Below are positions 1 to 6,885 of a stretch of 7,657 nt of DNA, one piece after another. The stretch's first letter is position 1. Each line of letters starts with the position of its first letter. The DNA is from Betaproteobacteria bacterium UBA2293 (GTDB lineage: Bacteria > Pseudomonadota > Gammaproteobacteria > Burkholderiales > Rhodocyclaceae). The stretch lies in NCBI GenBank assembly GCA_002345845.1, contig DDWF01000195.1, positions 1 to 7,657 of the forward strand. Direction: 5' to 3'. Under the pieces are notes generated by a model. The model had not been told where the DNA came from and searched no databases. It was given only the letters and a program-made list of their open reading frames with translations. Made by a program: the position numbers and the translations under genes.

Positions 1-31
1 CGGCCTGGTTTGATCTCGTAAGGAACCCCAC

Positions 32-361
32 ATGAAACAACAACTCACCGCCCTCACCCTGCCGCTGCTGGCAGCCTCCCTGCTCGCCGTCGCCACGCCG
101 GCCAAGGCCAGCGAAGCCATTGTCAAGAAAGCCCGCTGCGTCGCCTGTCACGCCGTCGATGCCAAGCGCGTCGGCCCCGCCTACAAGGACGTCGCCGCCA
201 AGTACAAAGGTGACGGCAAGGCCCCGGCCATGCTCTTCGAGAAAGTTCGCCACGGCGGCGCCGGCAACTGGGGCACGGTGCCGATGCTGGCACACCCGGC
301 GGACAAGATCAGCGACGAGGATCTGAAGGCGGCGGTGGGCTGGATTCTGGCGCTGGATTGA
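32..361 (+). CDS. Periplasmic cytochrome c551/c552-type monohaem cytochrome
   Basis: Small class I c-type cytochrome that shuttles electrons in the periplasm, typically between the bc1 complex or other donors and a terminal reductase or oxidase. Residues 1-26 form a Sec signal peptide (basic start, Leu/Ala-rich core, cleavage likely after ATPAKA). The mature part is about 83 residues, the usual size of cytochrome c551. The haem-binding motif is CVACH (Cys36, Cys39, axial His40). It is followed by VGPAYKDVAAKY, very like Pseudomonas c551, and by NWGTVPM, where Met85 is the likely second axial ligand. An AAGGAA ribosome site lies 6 bases before the ATG. The last 53 bases overlap the 3' end of the convergent kinase gene. 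The redox partner cannot be told from this window. Family assignment is firm; the exact c551/c552 subtype is inference. Confidence 0.95.
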   Translation: MKQQLTALTLPLLAASLLAVATPAKASEAIVKKARCVACHAVDAKRVGPAYKDVAAKYKGDGKAPAMLFEKVRHGGAGNWGTVPMLAHPADKISDEDLKAAVGWILALD

Positions 362-2582
362 GCGCCGCCGCGGCTGGCGGCGGTGCCGCCGGAGTGCCAC
401 TCCATTTGGCGACTACCGACTGCAGTTGCGCGAAGGAGATCGGTTTGCTGAGAAAGTCATCCATCCCCACCGCCAGGCAACGCTCCCGGTCCTCCGGAAA
501 GGCATCGGCGGTGAGCGCAATGATGGGCAGACGCAGGCGCTTGTTGGCTGTTTCCCAGTCGCGGATCGCGCGCGTTGCCGCAAAGCCGTCCATGACCGGC
601 ATCTGGCAATCCATCAGCACGATATCCGGCGCCGTTCCGGCGGTCACCGCCGCCAGCGCCTCCTCGCCGTTGCCCACGCAGACGTAGGGAAGGCCGAGTT
701 TTTTCAACAGCGCCTCGATGACCTTGCAGTTGGTCGGGTTGTCCTCGACAACCAGTACGTAACCGGTGCTCGCCGGCAGCCGCGCCAACGGCTTAGCCGC
801 CGCTTCCGGCAGGCGTTCACCAATCTGTTGCGCCTGACCGACATCGACCGTGTCGACCGGCAGGCGGAACCAGAAGCGCGAACCTTCGCCCGGCTTGCTC
901 GCGACCCCCGCCTCACCCCCCATCAAGTGGGCCAGCGAGCGGACGATGGAGAGCCCCAGGCCGGTGCCGCCGTATTCACGGGTGGTCGAGTTGTCGACCT
1001 GGGAGAATGGCTTGAACAGCAGGGCAAGCTTGTCTTCGGCGATACCGATGCCGGCATCGCTGACCGCAAACTCCAGCGCTGCGGCGCCGGTCGCCAGCTT
1101 GACCGGAGATGCCTCGAGGCGGACGACTCCGTGCGTCGAGAATTTGACGGCATTGCTCATCAGGTTGGTCAGCATCTGCCGCAGACGCAGCGGATCGGCG
1201 CGGTATTGCGCATCCTCGGCGCCATGCCAGACGGCTTCGATGGCAAGTCCCTTGGCCTGCGCCTCGTCGGAGAACAACGCGGCCACTTCGCGGATCATCG
1301 ACGCCGGGCTGAAGACGAGGTGTTCCAGCGCCACCCGACCGGCCTCCACCTTGGACAGGTCGAGGATGTCGTTGAGCAGGTTGAGCAAGGTCTGCCCGGA
1401 ACTCAGGATGATGCGCGCGTACTCCTGGCGCTCGCCCTCCGTCAGTTCACTGGCCATCATCAGCTGGGCCATGCCCAGAATGCCGTTCATCGGTGTCCGG
1501 ATTTCATGCGACATGGTCGCCAGGAACTTGCTCTTCGCCAGATTCGCTGCATCCGCCTTCTCCTTGGCCGCCTCCAGTTCACGGCGTACCTTGTCGAGTG
1601 CCGCCAGCGACTGGATCAGACCGAAGAACAGGAAGCCAGCAAAAACACTGACAAAGAGGGCAACGCTGAGCACGGTGTCGCGATAGGCCTGGTAAGGGAC
1701 GAGGACGCTGTCGACCGGCTCGCCGATGACGAAGATCAGCTGCTGCGCCGGCAACTTGTAGTAACCATAGAGGCGCTCGGTGCCATCGATTGCCGCTACG
1801 CGGCGGTCATTGCCAGCGATCGGCGCATCGGGCAGCAGATAGTGCCGGTCCTTCAACACCTGCCCATAGCTCGATTCCAGCACCGGGTAGCGGGCCATCA
1901 TCTCGCCGCTGTCGCGAAGTACGGCGATGATGCTACCCGCGGGAATCTGCAGCTTGGTGGCGAAATTCGAGAACAGCTCGGGGCTGACCGAAACGACCAG
2001 CACGCCGTCGAACTCGCCGTTCCGATAGATCGGCCTGGTGAACTGAATCGACCATTTACCGGAGATCTTGCCCTTGAGCGCCTTGCTGATGAACAGCCGA
2101 TCCGCCCCCGGGGCTGCCTTGTGCACCTGGAAGTGCTCGCGCTGGCTGAGATCCGTCCGGTTGTCCGGCCGGGCCAGGTTGGAAAAGGCGAGCAGCCCGT
2201 CGCGGTCGATTACCGCCACCTGGAAGGCGATGTCCTGGATGATCGCCTGGCGACGCTGGATCAGGTCGGCAAAAGCCCGCCAGTCGCCAGCCCAGTAGTC
2301 ACGCAAGTCGAGCGTCAGTTCATCGAGGCGCTTGATCGTCGATTCGGAATACTCGGCAAAGACCTGCGACTGGGCCGCCGTCCGCAAATTGGCGTCATGC
2401 AGCACATCGTCCTTGCTGCGGGCGATCTCGTAAGCCGCGACGATCCAGACCAGCGTCAGGATGATCAGCCCGATCAGGGCAATGCGAAGTCTGAGGCGCG
2501 ATCCGGTATGTTTCATGAACAGTGTTCGTCTGAGCTGGCGACACCTGCCCATGCAGAACGTGGCGCGCAAAATCGAGGGCAC
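309..2582 (-). CDS. Hybrid sensor histidine kinase: periplasmic double-Cache sensor, HisKA, HATPase, receiver domain
   Basis: Membrane sensor kinase of about 757 residues. A first transmembrane helix at about 33-51 and a second at about 303-325 enclose a periplasmic sensor of some 250 residues. Its sequence (REHFQVH, SGKWSIQFTRPIY, DGVLVVSVS) is typical of double-Cache domains, which bind small metabolites. A short coiled linker leads to HisKA with SHEIRTP (phosphorylated His359), then the ATPase domain with N box (SNAVKF, Asn477), G1 (DAGIGI, Asp509) and G2 (GGTGLGL, about 539). The receiver domain at 608-727 has Glu613/Asp614, phospho-acceptor Asp658 (LMDCQMP), Thr691 and Lys713. All catalytic residues are present. 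A Pro/Ala tail ends the protein. There is no HPt domain and no response regulator nearby, so the phosphorelay partner is elsewhere. The GTG start has a GAGGT ribosome site; an ATG at 2516, just before the first helix, gives a more typical N-terminus but lacks one. Ligand unknown. Confidence 0.95.
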   Translation of the reverse strand: MPSILRATFCMGRCRQLRRTLFMKHTGSRLRLRIALIGLIILTLVWIVAAYEIARSKDDVLHDANLRTAAQSQVFAEYSESTIKRLDELTLDLRDYWAGDWRAFADLIQRRQAIIQDIAFQVAVIDRDGLLAFSNLARPDNRTDLSQREHFQVHKAAPGADRLFISKALKGKISGKWSIQFTRPIYRNGEFDGVLVVSVSPELFSNFATKLQIPAGSIIAVLRDSGEMMARYPVLESSYGQVLKDRHYLLPDAPIAGNDRRVAAIDGTERLYGYYKLPAQQLIFVIGEPVDSVLVPYQAYRDTVLSVALFVSVFAGFLFFGLIQSLAALDKVRRELEAAKEKADAANLAKSKFLATMSHEIRTPMNGILGMAQLMMASELTEGERQEYARIILSSGQTLLNLLNDILDLSKVEAGRVALEHLVFSPASMIREVAALFSDEAQAKGLAIEAVWHGAEDAQYRADPLRLRQMLTNLMSNAVKFSTHGVVRLEASPVKLATGAAALEFAVSDAGIGIAEDKLALLFKPFSQVDNSTTREYGGTGLGLSIVRSLAHLMGGEAGVASKPGEGSRFWFRLPVDTVDVGQAQQIGERLPEAAAKPLARLPASTGYVLVVEDNPTNCKVIEALLKKLGLPYVCVGNGEEALAAVTAGTAPDIVLMDCQMPVMDGFAATRAIRDWETANKRLRLPIIALTADAFPEDRERCLAVGMDDFLSKPISFAQLQSVVAKWSGTPAAPPPAAAALNPAPESSPPPPSDPRR
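363..382 (+). terminator. GC hairpin just after the cytochrome stop codon (possible weak terminator or 3' stabiliser)
   Basis: A perfect 7-bp inverted repeat, CGCCGCC and GGCGGCG, with a 6-base loop begins two bases after the cytochrome stop. No T-run follows, so it is not a classical intrinsic terminator. It also lies inside the kinase coding region, where it encodes part of a Pro/Ala-rich tail, so codon composition could explain it. Confidence 0.25.
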
Positions 2583-2590
2583 CGCAGTTT

Positions 2591-2595
2591 ACCTC
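2591..2595 (-). promoter_or_regulatory. Ribosome binding site supporting the GTG start of the hybrid kinase
   Basis: Read on the minus strand, GAGGT lies 8 bases before the GTG at 2582. The in-frame ATGs at 2552 and 2516 have no comparable purine-rich site, so this motif favours the longer protein. It could still be chance, because the 22 added residues look unlike a conserved part of the family. Confidence 0.45.
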
Positions 2596-2665
2596 ACTCG
2601 CTGCAGACGGTTGCGTACCGTCGCCGCAATCGGCGCCGTTGCCGCCGAATGCCAGGCTGCTGTCG

Positions 2666-4612
2666 TCAATACAGCCGGATGGCCGTATCGAAATGCCAGG
2701 TCCGGCGAATCTCGATCACATCGAACTCCCGGGCGAGTGCCGGCTGGAACGGCAGATAAGGCGTCTGGCTGTGCACGATGCGGCGGATCGCGTCATCGAG
2801 CGCCGGCAGGCCGCTGGAGCGCACGATGGTGACCGACTCGACCGATCCGTCGCGGCGAATGGCCACGGTCACGACGGGCTGGGTGTGCGGCTGCTTCGCC
2901 AGCTCGCGCACCGTCTCGAAGGGCGTGTTGAAGTGGATTTTCCGGGCCCAGGCTTCGGCGTAGAGGATCAGCTGGGCATTGGGATCGGTGCGCCCGAACA
3001 GCCTGGCGCGGCGGAAGGAGCTTGCCGACGGCGAACGCTCCCTGGCCGCCTGTTCCTCGGCCCGGCGAGCCGCCGCCTCGTCCAGCTGACGCCCCATCGC
3101 CCGCCGGGCGGCATCCCGTCTTGCATCCTGCTCCCGTGCTTCCCGAGCGGCTGCTTCCTGCCGCGCCTGCTCCTCCCCGGCAGCGGCCTGGCGCTCGCCT
3201 TCCTGACGGTCTGCCTCGGCCTTGGCGGCGGCCTGGCGTGCCGATTCCTGGCGTGCCGACTCCTGGCGTTCGGCCTCCGCCCGCGCGGCTTCCTGTCTTG
3301 CAGCTTCCTGTCTTGCAGCTTCCTGTCTTGCAGCTTCCTGTCTTGCTGCCTCCTGACGTGCTGCCTCCTGACGTGCTGCCTCCTGTCTCGCGGCTTCACG
3401 ACGTTCCGCCTGCTGGCGCTCGGCCTCGACCCGTGCCGCCTCCTGCCTGGCAACTTCGCGACGTTCGGCTTCCCGTCGTTCGGCCTCCGTCCGAGCCGCT
3501 TCCTGCTGCAGCGCCTTCTGTCTTTCCTCTTCCCGGCGCTCTTCTTCCAGGCGCCTGGCCTCGGCCCGTGCCGCTTCCTGGCGTGCTATTTCCCGGCGTT
3601 CAGCCGCCAGTCGTTCGGCTTCGGCCTGAGCCATCTGCTGTTGGCGCAGCGTCTGCCTGGCCGCCTCCCGACGCTCGGCCTCGGCCTTTGCCGCTGCCAG
3701 ACGACTCGCTTCCTGTTGTGCCAGTTCCTCACGGGCGGCCGCCAGGCGCGCCATTTCACGGCTTTGCGCTGCCAGCTGGCGCTCTGCCTGCTGACGCTCA
3801 GCCTCTTGCTGCGCCCGTTGCTGACTGACGGCTGCCAGGCGTTCGGTCTCGGCGCGTTCGCTTTCCTGCTGCGCCACCTCAGGCGGTGCGGCCTCAACCT
3901 GAACCGGTTCCTCGGCTAGCGTCTCCTCGACCACCGTCTCTTCGCTCGGCACCTGTTCTGCCTCACCCTGATCGCCGCGCTCTGACGACTCGGCGGGCGC
4001 CTCATCCCGCGGTGCCGGTGGCACGACGAATTCGGGCTCGACCGACTGCTCCAGCGCGATTACGGCAGGAAAGGGTGGCACTTCCGGTTGGGGCTGTGGT
4101 TCAGGTTTGGCCAGCACTTCGGCCGGTGCTTGCGCAGGGATAACCTCGCTTGCCGCCTTCGCTTTTGCCTTGGGCTTTGGCCTGGCTCTGGCCTTGGCTG
4201 GCGAAGCACTGCGCGAGGCCAGCGCCGGCGCCGGCAACGCCGGGGCGGCCTGGGGCGCCCGGAAGGTGACGATCAGCGGTCCGGCAGGCGGTATTTGCCC
4301 ACTCGCCAGCGGCGGCAAGGGGGCAGGAGACAAGGCGCTGGCGGGCGGCGGCGCCACGCTGGCGGTGCCCGCCAGTTCGGCGAGCGGATCGGGCACCTCC
4401 GCCCGTCTTTCCTCCCAGGGAAAGGTAAAGCCCGGCAAGCCAAATTCCTGGCCGCCGAAGCTCAGGCTCAAAATCAAGGCATGGACGAGCAGGGAGAGCA
4501 GCAGCGACAAGCTCAAGCGCCAGCGCGGGTAGCCGCCACGAGCAACCAGCGCCCCGTCGGTCCCGGCGGGGCTGGCGCGGACCTTGGCGGCTGTGGATGG
4601 CGCGATACTCAT
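2666..4612 (-). CDS. TonB-family energy transducer with long TolA-like Arg/Gln/Glu/Ala-rich helix
   Basis: About 648 residues, much longer than classical TonB (about 240). A cytoplasmic N-terminus leads to one membrane helix at about 33-52 carrying SLLVH: Ser40-x3-His44, the motif through which TonB and TolA couple to the proton-driven motors ExbBD or TolQR. A Pro/Ala/Lys-rich stretch (about 85-200) and an acidic stretch (about 205-250) follow. Residues 246-533 are almost wholly Ala, Glu, Arg and Gln, resembling TolA domain II, and include seven EAARQ units in a row. The last 105 residues are a TonB C-terminal domain (VTVAIRRDGSVESVTIVRSSG, then LDDAI). It would span the periplasm and pass energy to an outer-membrane partner. 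No motor, receptor or tol-pal gene is nearby. The ATG at 4612 is preferred over a TTG at 4648; neither has a ribosome site. Whether it acts as a TonB or a TolA is unresolved. Confidence 0.88.
   Translation of the reverse strand: MSIAPSTAAKVRASPAGTDGALVARGGYPRWRLSLSLLLSLLVHALILSLSFGGQEFGLPGFTFPWEERRAEVPDPLAELAGTASVAPPPASALSPAPLPPLASGQIPPAGPLIVTFRAPQAAPALPAPALASRSASPAKARARPKPKAKAKAASEVIPAQAPAEVLAKPEPQPQPEVPPFPAVIALEQSVEPEFVVPPAPRDEAPAESSERGDQGEAEQVPSEETVVEETLAEEPVQVEAAPPEVAQQESERAETERLAAVSQQRAQQEAERQQAERQLAAQSREMARLAAAREELAQQEASRLAAAKAEAERREAARQTLRQQQMAQAEAERLAAERREIARQEAARAEARRLEEERREEERQKALQQEAARTEAERREAERREVARQEAARVEAERQQAERREAARQEAARQEAARQEAARQEAARQEAARQEAARQEAARAEAERQESARQESARQAAAKAEADRQEGERQAAAGEEQARQEAAAREAREQDARRDAARRAMGRQLDEAAARRAEEQAARERSPSASSFRRARLFGRTDPNAQLILYAEAWARKIHFNTPFETVRELAKQPHTQPVVTVAIRRDGSVESVTIVRSSGLPALDDAIRRIVHSQTPYLPFQPALAREFDVIEIRRTWHFDTAIRLY
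3286..3390 (-). repeat. 15-bp in-frame tandem repeat, seven units, encoding EAARQ
   Basis: Seven consecutive 15-base units lie inside the TonB-family gene. Units 2-4 (3301-3345) are identical (CAGCTTCCTGTCTTG on the plus strand), unit 1 differs by one base, and units 5-6 (3346-3375) are identical to each other (CTGCCTCCTGACGTG). Each unit encodes Glu-Ala-Ala-Arg-Gln on the minus strand. Looser copies flank the block, for example the ESARQ units at about 3241-3270. Identity at the DNA level, not only the protein level, points to recent duplication by slippage. Gain or loss of units keeps the reading frame. Confidence 0.92.
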
Positions 4613-4618
4613 GCGCAG

Positions 4619-4648
4619 ATTATGTCTGCAGTATCGAGCCGCCGGCAA
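4619..4648 (-). promoter_or_regulatory. Candidate promoter of the TonB-family gene, possibly leaderless
   Basis: On the minus strand, a -35-like TTGCCG (4643-4648), an 18-base spacer and a -10 CATAAT (4619-4624, five of six consensus bases) end six bases before the ATG at 4612. Transcription would then start at or next to the A of the ATG, which fits the absence of a ribosome site. The -10 is enclosed in an inverted repeat, GCAGA-N5-TCTGC (4615-4629), that could be a regulator site. The -35 is poor, so this is a prediction. Confidence 0.4.
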
Positions 4649-4681
4649 TGCAAGTCTGTTGCGGTGGCGCGCGGGACTCCG

Positions 4682-5824
4682 CTAATTCGCCACCGGCTCG
4701 AGCCGCAGCAGTCTCCCGTCCGCCGCATCGGTCAGCAGGTAGAGCAGGCCGTCCGGCCCCTGGCGAACGTCGCGGATGCGCCCTTCGCGGCCGGTGAGCA
4801 GGCGTTCCTCGCGGACCACACGGTCGCCGTCGAGTTCGAGGCGGACCAGCATCTGGAACTTCAGGGCGCCGACGAACAGATCGCCGCGCCAGCCGGGGAA
4901 GCGGTCGCCGGTATAGAAGGCCATGCCGGACGGGGCGATGGACGGCGTCCATTGGTGCAGCGGCTGCTCCAGCCCTTGGCGGTGGGTGCCGACACCGATC
5001 TTGGTGCCGATGCCGTAATTGACGCCGTAGGTGATCACCGGCCAGCCGTAATTGAGGCCGCGGCGGGCAATGTTGATTTCATCGCCGCCCTGCGGGCCGT
5101 GTTCGTGCGTCCACAACTCGCCGGTCGTCGGATGCAGTGCCGCGCCCTGCACGCTGCGGTGGCCGACGCTGAAGATTTCCGGTCGGGCGCCGGCCTGACC
5201 CTGCCATGGGTTGTCGGCCGGGATGCGGCCGTCGTCGTGCAGACGCACCAGCTTGCCGGCAAGGTCGCCGAGGCGCTGGACGCGCTCCATCTCGCCGCGG
5301 TCGCCCTGGGTGATGTAGAGAAAGCCGGCGCGGTCGAACACCAGGCGCGAGCCGAAATGCACGCGGCCGTTCGATTTTGGCTGCTGGCGATAGATCACCT
5401 GCAGGTTTTCGAGGCGACTGCCGCCGGTATCGCTGAGCAGACGGCCGCGGGCCACTTCGGTGCCGATGCCGTCTGGCCCGGGACCGGCATAGCTGAGATA
5501 GACCCAGCCGTTGTCGGCAAAATTCGGATGCAAGACGACATCAAGCAGGCCGCCCTGCCCGACCGCGGCCACCGGTGGCACGCCGGCCACCGGTTGCGGT
5601 TCGAGGCGGCCATCGGCAGCAATCAGGCGCAGGCGGCCGGGGCGTTCGCTGACCAGGTAGCGGCCATCGGGCAGGAAGGCGACGGCCCATGGATGTTCCA
5701 GGCCTTCGCTGACGATGCTGACGCGAAACGTTGCCTTCTCGCTGCGCACCGGCTGCCCGGCGGCTCCGGCCAGGCCACTCAAGGTCAGGGCCAGCAGGCC
5801 GGCGGCGATCAATCCCTTGCGCAT
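4682..5824 (-). CDS. yliI: PQQ-dependent aldose sugar dehydrogenase, YliI/Asd type
   Basis: Soluble periplasmic quinoprotein of the glucose/sorbosone dehydrogenase family. Members oxidise the C1 hydroxyl of aldose sugars to lactones using bound PQQ and calcium, passing electrons to an acceptor. The 380 residues match the roughly 370 of E. coli YliI. A signal peptide covers about 1-22. The six-bladed propeller shows family signatures in order: HPWAVAFLPDG (44-54), GGLLDVVLHPNF (91-102), HFGSRLVFD (156-164), NPWQGQ, EHGPQGGDEINIARRGLNYGWP (241-261, in two parts with the conserved GGDEIN), SGMAFYTGDRFP and IRDVRQGPDGLLYLLTD (350-366). The ATG has a GGAG site 6 bases upstream. It begins 13 bases after the LysR-type gene stops, so the two are probably co-transcribed. 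No PQQ synthesis gene is in the window, so activity depends on PQQ made elsewhere or taken up. The true substrate is unknown. Confidence 0.93.
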   Translation of the reverse strand: MRKGLIAAGLLALTLSGLAGAAGQPVRSEKATFRVSIVSEGLEHPWAVAFLPDGRYLVSERPGRLRLIAADGRLEPQPVAGVPPVAAVGQGGLLDVVLHPNFADNGWVYLSYAGPGPDGIGTEVARGRLLSDTGGSRLENLQVIYRQQPKSNGRVHFGSRLVFDRAGFLYITQGDRGEMERVQRLGDLAGKLVRLHDDGRIPADNPWQGQAGARPEIFSVGHRSVQGAALHPTTGELWTHEHGPQGGDEINIARRGLNYGWPVITYGVNYGIGTKIGVGTHRQGLEQPLHQWTPSIAPSGMAFYTGDRFPGWRGDLFVGALKFQMLVRLELDGDRVVREERLLTGREGRIRDVRQGPDGLLYLLTDAADGRLLRLEPVAN

Positions 5825-5837
5825 GTTTTTCTCCAGT

Positions 5838-6785
5838 TCAGCGACTGCGACCCAGCCACAGACGTTCCTCGCCCGGCGCCGGCGGCCGGTCCCAATAAGG
5901 TTCGGCGCCGAAGCGCTGCTGCAGGTAGTCGATGAAGGCTCGTACTTTCAGCGGCAGATGCCGGTTGGGCAGGTGGACGGCATAGATGAAACGCTCGACC
6001 GGCACGTAGCCGGGCAACACTTCGACCAGCCGCCCGGCCTGCAGTTCGCTGCCAACGATGAAAGTCGGCAGCAGGGCCAGGCCAAGGCCGCCGAGCACGG
6101 CCTGCGACAGCGCCTCGTCATCGTTGATGCGCAGGTTGCCGGCGACCGGCACGGTCACCTCGCCTTCCGGGCCGTGCAGATGCCACATGCCCTGGGCGTT
6201 CATGTAGGTGTAGTCGAGGCAGTTGTGATCGGCGAGATCGGCCGGCGCCCGCGGCACGCCGCAGCGGGCCAGGTAGGCCGGGCTGCCGCAGATCTTGCGG
6301 CGGATCGGCGCCAGGCGGCGGGCGACGAAGTTTTGCCCCGGCTCCGGGGTGATGCGCAGGGCCAGGTCGTAACCTTCCTCGACCAGGTCGACCAGGCGGT
6401 CGCTGATGGTCATGTCCACCGACAGGTCGGGATACTGGGCCATGAAGTCGGCCAGCGCCGGCGCCACGTGCAAGGTGCTGAAAGCCACCGGGGCGCTGAA
6501 CTTCAAGCGCCCGCGCGGCTCGCGATGCAGGCTGCCGATGGTGTTGTCGGCCTGGGCCAGTTCGTCGAGGATGCGGTCGCAATGCTCGAAATAGGCCTCG
6601 CCGACTTCGGTCAGGCTGAGCCGCCGGGTACTGCGTTGCAAGAGACGGACGCCGAGCGCCGCCTCCAGCCGCGCCACCGACTTGCTGACCCGCGATTTGG
6701 AAATACCCAGGCGGGCAGCCGCCCCGGAAAAACTGCGCGCCTTGACCACCTGGGCAAACAGCAGCATGTCGTTGATGTTTTGCAT
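5838..6785 (-). CDS. LysR-type transcriptional regulator (CrgA/DsdC-like class)
   Basis: DNA-binding regulator of 315 residues, normal for LysR-type proteins. The N-terminal winged helix-turn-helix covers about 5-65, with the recognition region FSGAAARLGISKSRVSKSVARLE and the family signature LGVRLLQRSTRRLSLTEVGEAY (each quoted only as a landmark). A linker helix precedes an effector-binding domain at about 91-295 of two lobes, with GRLKFSAPVAF, DLALRI and GLGLALLP as typical landmarks. The ATG at 6785 is chosen because it gives the usual short run-in (MQNINDMLLFAQVV). A TTG seven codons upstream is possible but less likely. It stands head-to-head with rnk and directly upstream of the sugar dehydrogenase gene. 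Autoregulation through the divergent region and control of the dehydrogenase are plausible; the inducer is not known. Confidence 0.93.
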   Translation of the reverse strand: MQNINDMLLFAQVVKARSFSGAAARLGISKSRVSKSVARLEAALGVRLLQRSTRRLSLTEVGEAYFEHCDRILDELAQADNTIGSLHREPRGRLKFSAPVAFSTLHVAPALADFMAQYPDLSVDMTISDRLVDLVEEGYDLALRITPEPGQNFVARRLAPIRRKICGSPAYLARCGVPRAPADLADHNCLDYTYMNAQGMWHLHGPEGEVTVPVAGNLRINDDEALSQAVLGGLGLALLPTFIVGSELQAGRLVEVLPGYVPVERFIYAVHLPNRHLPLKVRAFIDYLQQRFGAEPYWDRPPAPGEERLWLGRSR

Positions 6786-6794
6786 GAGCGCCCG

Positions 6795-6817
6795 ATTGTT
6801 ATCCAAATGGAAACAGT
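6795..6817. promoter_or_regulatory. Imperfect inverted repeat upstream of the LysR-type gene (candidate operator with overlapping promoter)
   Basis: ATTGTT-A-TCC-AAAT-GGA-AACAGT is an imperfect dyad 10 bases before the regulator's ATG, of the size LysR-type proteins often bind. On the minus strand a -10-like GATAAC (6798-6803), 17 bases from TTGAAT (6821-6826), overlaps the left arm. A second candidate pair is TTGATA (6838-6843) with TAAAAC (6816-6821), 16 bases apart. A dyad over the regulator's own promoter would suit autorepression. All elements are weak matches. Confidence 0.35.
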
Positions 6818-6885
6818 TTTATTCAAACTCGCCGGCTTATCAAGTCTGCGAGCGGCCTCTACCATTCACGGTCGTCAAAACCACC

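Noticed and set aside
2606..2635. Two small stems (GACGGT-N5-ACCGTC and CGCCG-N4-CGGCG) between the TonB-family gene and the kinase as a terminator
   Set aside because: Stems are only 5-6 bp, no T-run follows on the minus strand, and such repeats are common in GC-rich sequence; read-through into the kinase gene remains likely.
426..2759. 777-residue open frame on the plus strand opposite the hybrid kinase
   Set aside because: The minus-strand protein has every kinase and receiver motif in order. The plus frame is His/Arg/Gln-rich without any recognisable domain, as expected from antisense of GC-rich codons where stops are rare.
3286..3390. CRISPR-like short regular repeats
   Set aside because: Units are 15 bases, directly abutting with no spacers, and in frame within a protein gene.
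3022..3828. Pro-rich 268-residue plus-strand frame
   Set aside because: Another antisense frame of the repetitive rod; the apparent Pro-rich repeats come from the GC-rich 15-base units.
2639..3919. 426-residue plus-strand frame with Cys/Leu/Phe repeats resembling a membrane protein
   Set aside because: It is the exact antisense of the EAARQ-rich rod; its repeats come from the 15-bp units. The minus-strand protein has a sensible anchor-linker-rod-domain layout.
4088..5935. 615-residue plus-strand frame opposite the sugar dehydrogenase and the 5' end of the TonB-family gene
   Set aside because: It spans two clearly coding minus-strand genes, has no recognisable domain, and is Ala/Gly/Arg-rich antisense composition.
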